Below, piece after piece: positions 21,679 through 32,786 of a stretch of DNA of 64,000 bases (its first letter is position 1; each line of letters starts with the position of its first letter). The stretch is from Gentiana macrophylla. Its lineage: Eukaryota; Streptophyta; Magnoliopsida; Gentianales; Gentianaceae. The position numbers and the translations under genes were made by a program. The DNA lies in contig CM047815.1 in NCBI GenBank assembly GCA_026214975.1, positions 76,227,299-76,291,298 on the forward strand, read 5' to 3'. The notes beneath the pieces are model-generated. The model was not told the origin of the DNA, made no database searches, and saw only the letters and a list, made by a program, of their open reading frames with translations.

Positions 21679-23706
21679 ATGATATCCAAAGAATGTGTCA
21701 GTGCCAACCCAGATAAATTAGAAGCTTTGAAAACAATGCTTGAACCGAAGAATATTAAAGAAGTCCAGCGGTTAACAGGAAGATTAGCAGCGCTAAACCG
21801 TTTCTTGTCAAAATCTGCGCAGAAGTCACTACCTTTCTTTAAAATTCTCAGGAAGGCCAGCCCATTCGAGTGGAATGTAGAATGTCAACAAGATTTTCAG
21901 GATTTAAAGGATCATATCAGTCACTTTCCAACCCTGACCCCTCCTCAGGAAGGTGAGGTATTATTCTTATACTTGTCTTTTTGCCATGAGGCAGTAAGTG
22001 CTGTGTTGGTAAAACAGCATGATATGTTACAAAGGCCTGTATATTTTGTAAGCAAAGCCTTACAAGGGCCTGAGATCAGATATTCGGAGGTGGAAAAATT
22101 AGTTCTGGCCCTGGTACATGCCACGAGGAAGTTAAGACCTTATTTCCAAAGCCATCCAGTGGTAGTGTTGACAAATCAACCCTTAAAGCAGATTTTGGAT
22201 AAACCAGACAAGTCTGTAAGATTAGCAAAATGGGTAGTTGAATTGGCAGGGTTTGATATCGAATACAAACCAAGAACAACAATTAAAGCTCAAGCATTAG
22301 CCGATTTCTTGGCAGAAGAAAAAGCCTTGGCTATAGAGCAAAAAGCTGAGCAGAACAAGGCTGAGCAGTGGCAGCTTTATGCGAATGGAGCTTCCATCAA
22401 AGAAGGAGCAGGAGCAGGACTCCTACTCATTAGCCCAAAAGGTGAAGAATTCCCGTATGCTCTTCATTTTGAATTTCAAGCTACTAACAATGAAGCAGAA
22501 TACGAAGCTTTGATAACTGGGTTAAATCTAGCACATAAGCTAGGTGTGCAAAATCTGAAAGTAGACACGGACTCACAACTTGTAACAAATCATATCAAGG
22601 GGGAATATGAGGCAAATGAAGGCCCCATGAAGAAATACCTAGCGGTTGCGCAAAGAAAATTGCAAAACTTTTTAATGGTGGAGGTGGAACAGATAACCAG
22701 AGCCCAAAACACCAGAGCAGACGCATTATCTAAGCTAGGATCAAATTTTCTCTCCAACAAAAAGGTGTTGGTCGAACAGTTAAAACAGAAGAGCTGTGAT
22801 GAGATTGAAGTGCAACCGATAACGCAGGAAGAAACTTGGATGGATCCCATTGTAATGTATTTGAGAGACGGCAGACTCCCTGAAGATAAGTTACGCGCCA
22901 GAAAACTGATAAGACTCTCGGCCAGGTATGCTCTGTTCAACGAGGTTCTATACAGAAAATCTTATACAACACCCTGGCTGAAGTGCGTCACTCCAGATGA
23001 AGGAGATTATGTGCTGAGAGAAATCCATCTCGGAATTTGTGGAAATCACTTGGGAGCAAGAGCTCTTGCCAGAAAATGTAAACTTTTCGGGAATTACTGG
23101 CCAGAAATGCAAGAAGACGCAGAGAAGCTGGTCAGAACTTGCAAAACATGCCAGGTGCATAGCAACTTATCCCATAATCCTGTACAAGAGATGACACCAA
23201 TTGTATCTCCATGGCCCCTCGATCAATGGGGAGTTGATCTTGTGGGTCCATTACCCAGAGCACCAAGAAATTTCAAATTTCTTGTAGTGGCGGTAGATTA
23301 TTTCACCAAATGGGTGGAAGCAGAACCGTTGACAACCATCACAGCCAACCAAATACAGAAATTCCTGTGGAGAAATATTCTGTGCAGATATGGTATTCCT
23401 AAGATTCTCATCTTAGATAATGGCACGCAATTTGAAGATCAAGGAGTGCAGGCCTGGTGCACAAACCTAGGAATCTCTCAACATTTCACTTCAGTAGCCC
23501 ATCCCCAAGCCAATGGGCAAGTTGAACAAACCAACAGGCAAATAAAGCAAGGGTTAAAGAAAAGATTGGAGCAAGAAGGATCTCATTGGGTGGATCATCT
23601 TCCAAACATCTTATGGGCATACAGGACTACCCCGAATGCTGCTACACAAGAAACTCCATATTCCTTGGCATATGGATGCGAAGCAGTGATACCAGCAGAG
23701 ATATGA
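21679..23706 (+). pseudogene. Gypsy-1 RNase H, second (archaeal-type) RNase H and integrase
   Basis: 675 codons. Residues ~1-215 hold the end of RT (LTGRLAALNRFLSKSAQ) and the ordinary gypsy RNase H (FPTLTPPQ .. RPVYFVSKAL). Residues ~235-355 hold a second RNase H of archaeal type: QLYANGAS, TNNEAEYEALITGL, KVDTDSQLV and RADALSKL. The first catalytic Asp of this domain, normally DGAS, reads NGAS (codon AAT), so it is probably inactive. Integrase follows with an HHCC finger (GNHLGARALARK .. CKTCQVH). Its D-D-E triad is intact: WGVDLVGPLP, LDNGTQFED and HPQANGQVEQTN. The frame ends at 23706 after EAVIPAEI by a frameshift. Confidence 0.93.
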
Positions 23707-24068
23707 CACAAATCCCCAGGACGGAATTGTACTGTCCAGAAACACAAGAGATAGATATGCTGCACACCAAGGATGAGTTGGAGCACAAAAGGGACATAGC
23801 ATTGATAAAGATGGCCAAATACAAGCAAAGGATTGCTCAGTACTACAACTCCAGGGTTAGAGGTACGTATTTTAAAGAAGGCGATTTAGTTCTGAGGAGA
23901 AATGATGCCAGCAAGCAAGGTCCCACTGGAAAGCTAGACCCAAATTGGGAAGGTTCTTATAAAATTATCAAAGTACATGGAAAAGGATCTTATCAACTGG
24001 CTAATGCCTCCGGAAAAACCATTCCTAGAAGCTGGAATGCTGTTCGTTTAAGGAAATTTTTTCCTTAA
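23707..24068 (+). pseudogene. Gypsy-1 integrase C-terminus
   Basis: In the frame that overlaps the end of the previous one, the integrase tail continues: TQIPRTELYC, ELEHKRDIALIKMAKYKQRI, then FKEGDLVLRRND, LDPNWEGSYKI and WNAVRLRKFFP before the stop. This is the usual C-terminal DNA-binding region of Tat integrases; I see no chromodomain after it. Confidence 0.9.
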
Positions 24069-24194
24069 AATAGTTTTATTTTCTTGAGTGATGCTACATT
24101 GAATATATATATATTTTTAATTTTGTGATTATATATGTGAATATTTTAACTTGTTCTGAAACACGGAATTAAAGACAGGATGCCTGAAAATCGA

Positions 24195-24690
24195 GCATTA
24201 AACTTGCAGTGCAAGAGAAATCTGGGCAGAGGACCCAACTAAAAATCTAAGTGTCAAACTTGCAGTGTAAGGACATTCTGGGCAGAAGCCCCAATTAAGA
24301 ATCTAAATGTCAAACTTGCAGCGCAAGGACATTCTGGGCAGAAGCCCCAATTAAAAATATAAGTGTCAAACTTGCAAGGACATTCTGGGCAGTGGACCCA
24401 ATTGAAAAATATAAGTGTCGAACTTGCAGCGCAAGGACATTCTGGGCAGAGGACCCAATTAAAAAATATATATGAGTGTCAAACTTGCAGCGCAAGGACA
24501 TTCTGGATAGAGGTCCCAATTAAAAAACACAAGTGTTAAACTTGCAGCGCAAGATAATTCTGGACAAAGGACCCAATTAAAAAATCTAAATGTCAAACTT
24601 GCAGCGCAAGGACGTTCTGGGTAGAAGACCCTCTATAAAATTCTGGGTAGAGGACCACTAAAGTCCTAAGTGTTAAACTAACGAAGCATT
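24195..24690 (+). repeat. ~56-bp tandem repeat array downstream of integrase
   Basis: Eight units keyed by aacttgca at about 24201, 24256, 24313, 24368, 24420, 24482, 24538 and 24596 (spacing 52-62 bp). The unit reads aaacttgcagcgcaaggaca, ttctgggcagaggaccca, attaaaaatataagtgtc. One unit lacks the cagcg part. Tandem repeats at this place are known in Tat-lineage elements. Confidence 0.9.
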
Positions 24691-24913
24691 TCTGTGCAGT
24701 GTATACATTATGTATAAAGAAGCTAAGGATAAGTAATCCTAACTTCTTTGCAGCGCAACAAGGAAATATCCCGAAAATATCAAAATAGAAGCAAATTCAA
24801 ATGTTTAAACGATCAAAGTATCATACATCAACAGCAAATATCAGATAAAGTTATTACATCAAAAGCTGCTCAAAAGTTGCAGCAAAATCCCAAGTTTCAA
24901 GATAATATATGAA
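24691..24913. other. Non-coding spacer between array and antisense gene
   Basis: No frame recognised. For the antisense gene this is the region just downstream of its stop codon. Confidence 0.45.
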
Positions 24914-27141
24914 TCAAGATGAAGGAGTAGCAGAAGGCTGAGCAGATTTCTTCTTAGCATATTTGCGAACAATATCTTCTCCACTCTTATACTCATCATA
25001 CCGCCTAGTGAAGACCTCCCCTACCTTTTTATCATATAACTTATGATTTGGCAAGGTGCTAATCACCAAGTCTGCGGGTTCGGCTTCATCAACTCCATGA
25101 GTATATCCTCTGTGCAGAGCAGGAGCCAAAATGACATGAATTTCTTCATAAGTTTGAGGAGAAGCTTTATACCCTGCAACGACCTTCTGAATAACATTCT
25201 AGGCAGGGGTATCTTCCATTTGCCTCAAGGTTTCATCAAAATCATCTTTCATTTTCTTTGCTATAGCCAGGTGTTGTTGATTCTCCTCATTCATCTTCTT
25301 CAACTGTTGCTCTCTAAGTTTTAATTGCTCCTCTTGCGTGAATATCAAACCCTCAGCTTTGGCAAGTTCGTCCTTCAATTGCTCAATTTCCTGATGAGCA
25401 ACTGTCTCTGAAGACATCAACAAACGGTTAGCCTCCTCCAGGCTTGTCACTTTGGCATTATCCTCCTCCAAGCTGGCCACTTTCTGTCGCAGAGCAGAAA
25501 TTTCCTCAGCCATTCCAGAAGTCTTCTTATATAAAGACTTGGCCAGGCGGTAGCACTGCAAAAAATTGAATCTTAGAAGATGAAATTCAAAGAAAAAATT
25601 GGTAGACTCTATGAAAGACTGCTTACAGAATCAACAAAATCTTCAGCAGACATATCCTCAAAATCAAAAGAGGAATCACTGGTAGAAGTCCCAGATGAAG
25701 CAGGTCTGTGCCTTTTCTTGATTTTTTGAGAAACAGATCTCAATGGCACAGCAGTCAGAGCAGAAGCCGGGTCTGTGGGAGGAGCTCCTAAGTCGGTTGA
25801 TGTTGTGTTCTCAGCGATGCTCGGCAATATCTGAATAGAAGGCTCCAGAGCAGCAACAGTATTCTGGGCAGCCCCCCCAGAGTCAGCATCTACCTCTCTA
25901 GTTCCCTTCTAAGCCTCTCCAGTTCCCTTCTGAGTAGAAGTCTCACCATGCTCAGGAACGACCGACAATGTTTGCTCAGAATCCTCTTGCACCTGCTCTG
26001 TTTCCTCCTCCTCATCAACATCAATGTTAATCAGATCGTTCACGTTGGCCACTACATAGACAAAAGATAATTAAAAGTATGTACAAAAACAAGAACCAAA
26101 AATAAATGTAGACATACATTTCGTATATTCTTCCTTGGTGAACTCTATATAGCCGGCAGGACCTGCAGTAAGAAGCTGGGCAGCGTTTATCAGTGCAGAA
26201 CTCATCGTATTCAAAGTCAACGGAATTTTGTTGCTTTGGAGATATTCGACAAGAGTAAGATCTATGTGGTCTTCCAACTTATCCTTCATGGAAGAAGTAT
26301 TCCACCGACCTAGATTCACTTCGCTGTTATGCCTCACAACGAAGAAGCGCTCTTGCCACTTCTTCTTGGTTTTGTCTTTACCAGACACCGGAATAATTTG
26401 ACTCAACTTACCGGATCTACGGCAGAAATGGTACCAACCTCCGCTACCCTGTGTGAGCTTACATTGGTAGAAATTCCTAAATAATTTTACAAAGAAAGGG
26501 GTGGTGTTCAGACGACACCAAATCATGAACCCAACGAGGAACTTGACGCTATTCGGATGAATTTGACCAACCCCCAATTTATAATACCGCATCACCTCGA
26601 TATACCCAGGAGGAAGAGGGAATATTAAACCGCTATGAAGCTGATCAGCGTACACTGTACAGAAACCTGGTGGAGGATTATAGGCATACTCAGTAGACTT
26701 GGGGAGAACAACTTCAAAAGGATCAGTACGAATCTTATAGGTTTTCAGACGACTGGCCATTTCAGTTTTGGTCATTTTGCTAGAGACACCATGGCAGACC
26801 ATTATAGCTTTGGTTTTGTCAAAACGATTGATTTCTCTTTTCAAATTATTTAAAAAAGTAGTATTGTCTTCTGGATATTGGTGAACGATTGAAGTAGGAG
26901 TAAAGATTCCAGGAGGAAGAAGGTGAGAAGGCAGAAGACACAGGGGATTATCCCCAAATGTGGAGGTATTTCCTAAATCAATCAAAGAGGATGGATGATC
27001 GGTGTTTGTTATAGTTTCAGGACAAGGAATAGGGTTAGAGGAATTCACTTCTTCACTCTCTATGGCGATCGAAATCTTTTCCGGTGATTGAAACAACTTT
27101 TCTATAGAACCGCTAGAGGCAGTATCGGCTCTCAAATTCAT
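24914..27141 (-). pseudogene. Antisense spliced gene of Gypsy-1 (Tat extra ORF)
   Basis: Three exons on the strand opposite gag-pol. Exon 1 27141-26118, intron 1 26117-26052 (gtatgtctac..tctatgtag), exon 2 26051-25627, intron 2 25626-25556 (gtaagcag..ttttttgcag), exon 3 25555-24914. The exons sum to 2091 nt (696 residues), one frame throughout, broken by TAG at 25911-25909 and at 25201-25199 (an apparent Trp codon). Exon 1 holds, at residues ~150-270, PPPGFCTVYADQLHSGLIFP, LPPGYIEVMRYYKLG, QIHPNSVKFLVGFMIWCR, GWYHFCRRSG and KKWQERFFVV, the plant family named putative gypsy-type transposon (Pfam PF04195). Exon 2 is acidic and Ser-rich. Exon 3 is a long coiled coil (EEISALRQKVASLEEDNAKV) with a basic tail. 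Function unknown. The introns are short for plants but their phases agree. Confidence 0.85.
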
Positions 27142-27409
27142 GAAAGAAATAAAGACTCAAAGGAAGTAAAAGAAGAATGTAAAAACAGAGACTTACTTGT
27201 AATTGCAGAGGTGCGATTCCAAAGGTTTGAAATAGAGGAGTTGTTTGACAAGAGGTGTAATTATGTGACAAGAAGTGGAAACGACATAAGGGTTCAATTC
27301 ACAGTTATGATAATAACCGGGTATGACTTGGCCTCGTTTCACGATATATTTATGATGGAAGTTAAAGCATTTCAGACTAAGGCAGCTGTGAAGCAGTCCA
27401 CCCCAGTCT

Positions 27410-27420
27410 GGGGGGACTTA
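27410..27420 (+). promoter_or_regulatory. Gypsy-1 polypurine tract
   Basis: A ggggggac-type purine run directly before the 3' LTR. Confidence 0.6.
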
Positions 27421-27942
27421 TGATGATATATAGGCCCACTGGATCGGATTATTTGTAATTGGGCCGGGCCCAGTATAAACTTACACGATAAAGATAAACG
27501 GGCCAGCATGGCAGAACGCAAGGCAGGAATGCACCATGCGCTGACCAGGTTAATCTTCTGGACAGAATAGTCAGAGGAGCAGGACTCCACCGTGTGCTGT
27601 GCAGAGTATCTCTAGACAGAATGACCGGCTGAGCATAACGAAGACCGAGTCAGCAACGGCTCAACTGCTTGCAGACGTGGATAGATCCCACGTCCAGTAA
27701 CGTCCAAAGATAAACGATAATAACTTCCCACTACGTAAGGGAAGAGAATCGACGATCTACAGCTATAAAAGGAACATCCTGAACTATGAGAGGGACTTGA
27801 TTCCGATTCTATATTTGAATTGGATACGTAGGCAGCTATCTCAAGGATTTCAGGCCAAATTTATACACTAATCTCATTGTTCTTGTATTATTTTCCTAAC
27901 TCGAATCATTCAATTACCCGATTACAGATTTGAACTACATTA
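27421..27942 (+). repeat. Gypsy-1 3' LTR
   Basis: 522 bp, tgatgatatatagg to actacatta. Relative to the 5' LTR about 25 substitutions and a 2-bp insertion next to the TATA (ctataaaaggaac). Confidence 0.93.
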
Positions 27943-27965
27943 GGTTGTATTTTAAAATTTCACAT
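27943..27965. mobile_element. Right end of the MITE split by Gypsy-1
   Basis: ggttgtattttaaaatttcac, the terminal repeat missing from the MITE piece at 18026-18190. Its first five bases are the Gypsy-1 target duplication. Confidence 0.83.
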
Positions 27966-27971
27966 AACATA

Positions 27972-28231
27972 TACTACATCCTTCCCAAAATGTATTTTGT
28001 CTTATGATGTAAATCCATTTACATAACCAATGAATCATTTATTACATTTTTCTTATATTACCCTTATTTATTATTTACTTATCTACTTTTTACTACTTTG
28101 CATTAATGATAATCACATGTCATTTAAGATTTTTTTTTATCAAATTAATGACATATAACCAATTTGACGAACTTTCTTAATATGTGTGAAAAAAAACTCA
28201 AATGGATTTATATTTTGGGACGGAGATAGTA
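27972..28231. mobile_element. Stowaway-like MITE
   Basis: Starts tactacatccttcccaaaat and ends tatattttgggacggagatagta, inverted repeats of the tactccctccgtccc style. The interior matches 15318-15545 (cattaatgataatcaca, atttaagatt). Confidence 0.72.
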
Positions 28232-28261
28232 TACAACATCTTTAGAATCGTGTTGTCACAT

Positions 28262-28520
28262 TCTTCCTCCGTTCCTATTTAACCGTCGCAGTTGCCAAAA
28301 AACATATTAAGGAGAGTAATTAATGCTTTGAGTTAACATCAAAATGACAATAACACCCCTTGAATATAATTAATGCAATGTTGTTTTCAATCTTCCTTCC
28401 CTTAATAAATAATGGTGGATGTAGAAAAATACAATAAATAATGTTTTAAAAATGTAACTATGACAGATAAAAAGGAAATTTTGATTTTGACAACTACCAC
28501 AGTTTAAACGGAAGAAGTAT
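28262..28520. mobile_element. MITE of a second Stowaway-like family
   Basis: The left end tcttcctccgttcctattta, then accgtcgcagttgcc, pairs with the right end gacaactaccacagtttaaa, then cggaagaag. About 259 bp without coding sequence. Confidence 0.68.
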
Positions 28521-29700
28521 GATTTAAAATATCTAAGTGGAAACTATGCTTGATCTTTGTCCAAAAAGAAAGACCATGGTTTTCTTCTCGGTTCGTTTCG
28601 TTGTTAGTTTAAACTAGCTATTGAACTCCCATCTTGAATGTGTCCAAGACGAACGAATCATGCATAAAGACACAATATATTTATGCCAGATCATATAGAA
28701 AAGAACTTATAAATATATATATATATATATACACACCCCATTATGTCAATCAGTGTCACCTTTTAAAAGACTTATTTGCCCTTTTTTTTTTTTTACTAAA
28801 GACAAAGAAGATAGCTCATCTTAACACGGTTAGACAATTGACAAATTTTATAATGATGGATTTGCTATCATAATGCGGTTGACGAAGTGGATTTGTAATA
28901 GATATAAATTCATTTAATTTGTTTGTATACTTTCATGCTTAAAATAATCAATTTCATGATGTGATTGTGTATGGGATGGATATTATCATTCATGTTGCAT
29001 ATTTAATGTTAAGATCAAACGTTTATTGTTGTACTAAAACCAATTGGTTGTAGCTTACCGTTGTACTAAAACCTATTGATTGTAGTAAATGCGCTACTAT
29101 ATTTTTTTAGCATTTAAAAATGTGGGCAATCTTTTCCAACACTCCTCCTCAAGTCCCCTCCTCGAGTGTGGGCAATCAGTCCCAACACTTGCACAACCCT
29201 TCCTCAAGTGTGGACAATCTCTCCCAACACCCCCTCAAGCATGAGCAATCTTTCTCAACACTTGCACAATTTTTTTACTTTTTAAATATTGTTCCATCCA
29301 GGGTTTAATCTCGTGACCTCTGTTTCCGATACCATGTTAAGATTAAGCGATTACCGTTGCAATAAAATCAATTAGTTGTAGTAAATGCACTACTATATTT
29401 CTTTAGCATTTAAGAGTTTGGACGGTCTCTTCCAACATTTAGTTCTATAAATAAAGCATAAACAGACAACTTGATTACTTTTAAGAAAGCTAAAGTTTCC
29501 GTTAATAATGTGCTAAAGTCCTATCGTAAAATGAAATAATATGCCAATTACACTCGTTTAGGCAACATAGCCAGATGATTGACTTGTATTTATTCATACA
29601 TGCGGCATTCTTAAGGCTTTAATCAGACAATATCAATTAACAAATGGGCCAATCCATGCTTGACCCACTATTAAGCTTCTCGTTCGTAACAATTTACAAT
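28521..29700. repeat. Non-coding region with short duplications
   Basis: A (ta)n run lies at about 28715-28731. The motif gttgtactaaaacc, with agtaaatgc.ctactatatttttttagcattta, occurs around 29025-29120 and again at 29350-29411. Between them lie imperfect 20-50-bp repeats of caa.cttgcacaa, tcctcaagtgtgggcaatc and tcccaacac. The pattern suggests a small duplicated or MITE-like block. I see no gene. Confidence 0.5.
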
Positions 29701-29701
29701 C

Positions 29702-29799
29702 AAGGATCTTGATAAACTGATATATTTCTTAGGCATAGAAGCTGTCAGAAGACCCGAGGGTATTTCAATCTCTCAAAAAAAGTATTATCGAGAATATTA
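29702..29799 (+). pseudogene. Ty1/copia RT fragment
   Basis: A 32-codon piece reading KDLDKLIYFLGIEAVRRPEG and ISISQKKY, the block after YVDD in copia RT. It ends at a TGA next to the Copia-2 LTR. It belongs to another, mostly lost copia copy. Confidence 0.75.
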
Positions 29800-30030
29800 T
29801 TGAGAATGTATTATTATTATTATTGTGTATTTATTATTTACTTGCCCTCCAAGTTCTAGAGATCAATATAAGACTGATGTAATCAGTTGATTGAATTAAT
29901 GGAAAACAATTATTTTCTACGTCAATATGGTATCGGACCTATGCGTTGATCTCATCCGCTCATCTCTCTCTTCCCTCTTCCTCCTCGTCTAAACAAAAAA
30001 AAAAAGCCTAACCCTAATTCGGCACACACC

Positions 30031-30968
30031 ATGGCCGACGACAACTCTTCAGCTACAACCAGCGAGACCTCTTCTTCTCCGGCTAAGTCTTCTCTCCCTC
30101 CCTTCCACCCCTCCTCTCAGATCCTTATCCTTAAATTAAACCGTCAAAATTATCATCTTTGGCGGGCACAGATTTTACCCTATTTACATGGTCAATGAAT
30201 TTTTGGGTATGTTAATGGGACCATCAAACCGCCGGCCACCACCATTGTTGATGACAAAGGAGCCAAAGTCCATAATCCATCCTATGATACGTGGGTACAA
30301 CAAGACAACTTAATCCTCAGTAGATCACCTCTTCACTGTCAGACGACGTGTTAATGCAAGTCTATCATGCCACCACCTCGGCTGAAGTCTGGACTGCAAT
30401 TGAGACATGTTTTGCTTCCCAATCTCGTGCGAAACTGATGCAAATTCACACACAATTAGCCTCAACTCAGAAGGGTACCCAGTCGACCACGGATTATTAT
30501 GTCACCAGTAAACGCCTTTCCTATGAGCTTTCAATGGCAGGTCATCCGCTTTCAACCGACGACATAGTTGCGTATCTTATTGCGGGTCTCGGCCCCGAAT
30601 ATGAAGCGTTCGGCACCATGATCCCGGCTTGTGATTCCATCTCTCTCGAAGAAGCCTACTCTCTTCTCCTCTCAGCCGAATCCCGAATTCAGAATTATGC
30701 TCCTGTACCCCTGCCGTCGTCCTCTCATGCTCCTCCGACCAATCCTTCGGCCAATCTCACCACCGGACCTTCTCAATAGAATTCACATCATCGTGGTCGT
30801 GGCTATGGAAAATCGGGAAATAACCGTGGCTGGGGGCATTCCGGCACTTACCGTGGCCGTGGCTCCGGTCGTAACATCCAGAATTCAGGCCCGTCTGTGA
30901 CCTGTCAGATTTGTAGCCGGCAATGACACTCAGCCTCAGCTTGCTACTATCGGTAAGACGAGGCTCCA
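30031..30968 (+). pseudogene. Copia-2 gag
   Basis: Starts MADDNSSATTSETSSS after a cacacacc leader. It contains LNRQNYHLWRAQILPYLHG, the usual N-terminal gag motif, followed by a TGA where a residue is expected. A frameshift near 30320 leads into the 143-codon frame from 30348: VLMQVYHATTSAEVWTAIET, SQSRAKLMQIHTQLASTQKG, DYYVTSKRLSYELSMAGHPL and IVAYLIAGLGPEYEAF (UBN2 gag). A TAG at 30777 is followed in frame by a Gly/Arg-rich stretch and a CCHC knuckle, CQIC..H..C, whose Gly codon is TGA. LARD-1 is inserted shortly after the knuckle. Confidence 0.9.
30964..30968. repeat. LARD-1 target site duplication (left)
   Basis: ctcca, repeated exactly at 38318-38322. Confidence 0.9.
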
Positions 30969-32769
30969 TGATCGAGGCTTAATTCACCCTTAAAAAACAA
31001 TTTGTAAAGACTCGAAACCGTGGGTAAACTAACTCTCTAACCGGCAGTGTACCGGGTCGATTGCTAGCATAGCTACAGGAGTACGGGGTCGAACCCAAAG
31101 GAATATGGTTGTGAATACCAAAGCAAACTTCAAACTTAGTCTAGGAAAATCGATAGTTGAAAAGGTTAATTACTACAACAACTACTAAAGCGATTATTAA
31201 CGAAGTTTAACTAAGAGAGAGGGACATAGCCGAACCATGATCCAAATAGCTAATTTCAACCCTAAGGATAGACAAAACCGGGAGTGTGCATTAAAACAAA
31301 CGAACCCTTGCAAACGATCTCACGGGTGCGTGCTCCTAATTCTGGTGCTAAGATATGAACAACTCTCCTTTAACACCCTATGCCATGTTAACTACCCTTC
31401 CCTTTAGAAGATTCACTAACAAGACATGATATGCACTAGAGCCGCTTAAACGTGAAAACGAGTAACCTCGCATTGGGCTCGGGCTTAACAACTAAGCCGA
31501 GTCTACGCTGCGATCTTAGAACCCCTTTTCCCACATCTCTCTATCTGAACAACTCTCAAGATTGATGTGTGTGATTTTTGACCTAGGTAGCTAATCTAGC
31601 CCAAATCTGTTATAACAAGTTCTAAGACATGAAACAAGCAAGATTAAACAATAAAAAGCACTACACACTCCCAATTTCATCACCCAAAGGGTGATTTCAC
31701 CAAATTTCACATGATTCGACTATGAAAGGGGATTAGCTACTCATTATACTAATCAAAACATATACAAAACAGAAAATGGAAGCCATAATAAGTAAAAGAG
31801 AAGAGAAATATACCACAAATTGAGAGAAATTCGAGTTGAGATCCAAAAGTACAATAAAAAGCTTCACACAAAGGTGAAATCTTAGGAGAGAAAATGGAAA
31901 TCTAAGCTAAGAGGGGGTAAAATCTACCTATGTTTTGGTGTTTTTAAGCTAAGGGAAGTGGAAATTAACTATTACAATAATCAAAAGAAAATGGGTCAAA
32001 GAGTGCCCAAGGTTGTGAAAAAGATAGAGTGAAGTTCGTTGAAGGTTGTATTTATAGATAGGGTGAAAATTTGCAGAAAACGGCCCCAAACGCACGTTTG
32101 AAAGGTCCCAAACGTGCGTTTTGCTTCAGCCAAACGCCTGGTTTAAAGTCCCAAACGTACGTTTGAAGAAAGGGCTTCACGAACAGAGAGTTTGGGGCTG
32201 AAACGCGCGTTTGAAATGGTTCCAAACGCGCGTTTGAGATTTGACAGTTTTCTAGCTGCAGTAAAACCATGATATCTTCGCGTGTAGAACTCCGAATTGA
32301 GTGATTCAAAATGCGTTGGAAATCTATTTCAATTATATACAACTTTCATGAAGAGACCAATACCAGAAAATGCCTCCATCATAGGTCAAAATGCTTCTGA
32401 ATAGAACATAGCATGAAGATACCAAGTATTTTTCTTCCTTTTCTTCATTTTTCTTCTTCCTTGGCTCATTCTTGCACCTTGATCATACTTCTCATCATTG
32501 ATCTTCGCCTTCCGGGTTCTCGTGACACCTAGACCCTACAATCTCATGAACGAACAAGACACAAAAACGATTCCGGAGGGTAAAAGTGCTCGGGAATGGG
32601 TTAATATCACTAAAAAGAGGTAGTAAACCATCAAAGCGACGGATTTACTCCCCGTGCTATAAACTCACGATATTACCCAAAAACGGTTTAAAAACACCGA
32701 GAATGTGCTAAAAGTGGGATAAACGGGGGTGGAAAATGCACCGGAATCATGTAAAGTTGACTCCCATCA
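30969..32769 (-). repeat. LARD-1 3' LTR
   Basis: 1801 bp; nearly identical to 36523-38317 with a few dozen substitutions. Confidence 0.92.
32088..32235 (-). promoter_or_regulatory. Array of CG-rich palindromes in LARD-1 LTR (copy 1)
   Basis: Five 12-bp palindrome-like boxes of form AAACGNNCGTTT (aaacgcacgttt, aaacgtgcgttt, aaacgtacgttt, aaacgcgcgttt twice) plus a degenerate sixth (aaacgcctggttt) within 148 bp. On the minus strand they lie 30-40 bp upstream of ctataaata (complement of 32050-32058), a likely LTR TATA box, so they sit where U3 regulatory sites belong. Confidence 0.65.
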
Positions 32770-32786
32770 ACCACCCCACACTTAGC
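32770..32786 (-). promoter_or_regulatory. LARD-1 polypurine tract
   Basis: On the minus strand, aagtgtggggtggt abuts the 3' LTR. Confidence 0.65.

Larger units (their letters stand above)
18191..27942 (+). mobile_element. Gypsy-1: Ty3/gypsy Tat-lineage element with antisense gene
   Basis: 9.75-kb element with LTRs 18191-18710 and 27421-27942, starting TGATG and ending CATCA (CATTA in the right copy). The flanks ggctg (18186-18190) and ggttg (27943-27947) are a 5-bp duplication with one C/T change. Plus strand: gag, protease, RT, RNase H, archaeal-type RNase H, integrase. Then come a tandem array and an opposite-strand spliced gene before the 3' LTR. A second RNase H after the normal one, and an extra ORF 3' of integrase, are known traits of the plant Tat lineage (Retand/Ogre group). 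The LTRs differ at about 25 positions by eye, so it is older than LARD-1 and Copia-1. Confidence 0.94.

Noticed and set aside
24195..24690. Regularly spaced repeats that look CRISPR-like
   Set aside because: The units are contiguous and degenerate, spacers are not unique, and the context is a plant retrotransposon.
25043..25324. Plus-strand frame within the antisense gene region
   Set aside because: Shadow of exon 3 of the minus-strand gene, which has consistent splicing and coiled-coil signal.
27088..27423. 111-codon plus-strand frame before the Gypsy-1 3' LTR
   Set aside because: It starts opposite exon 1 of the antisense gene and runs into untranslated DNA; no domain. The region is more likely the 5' flank of the antisense gene.
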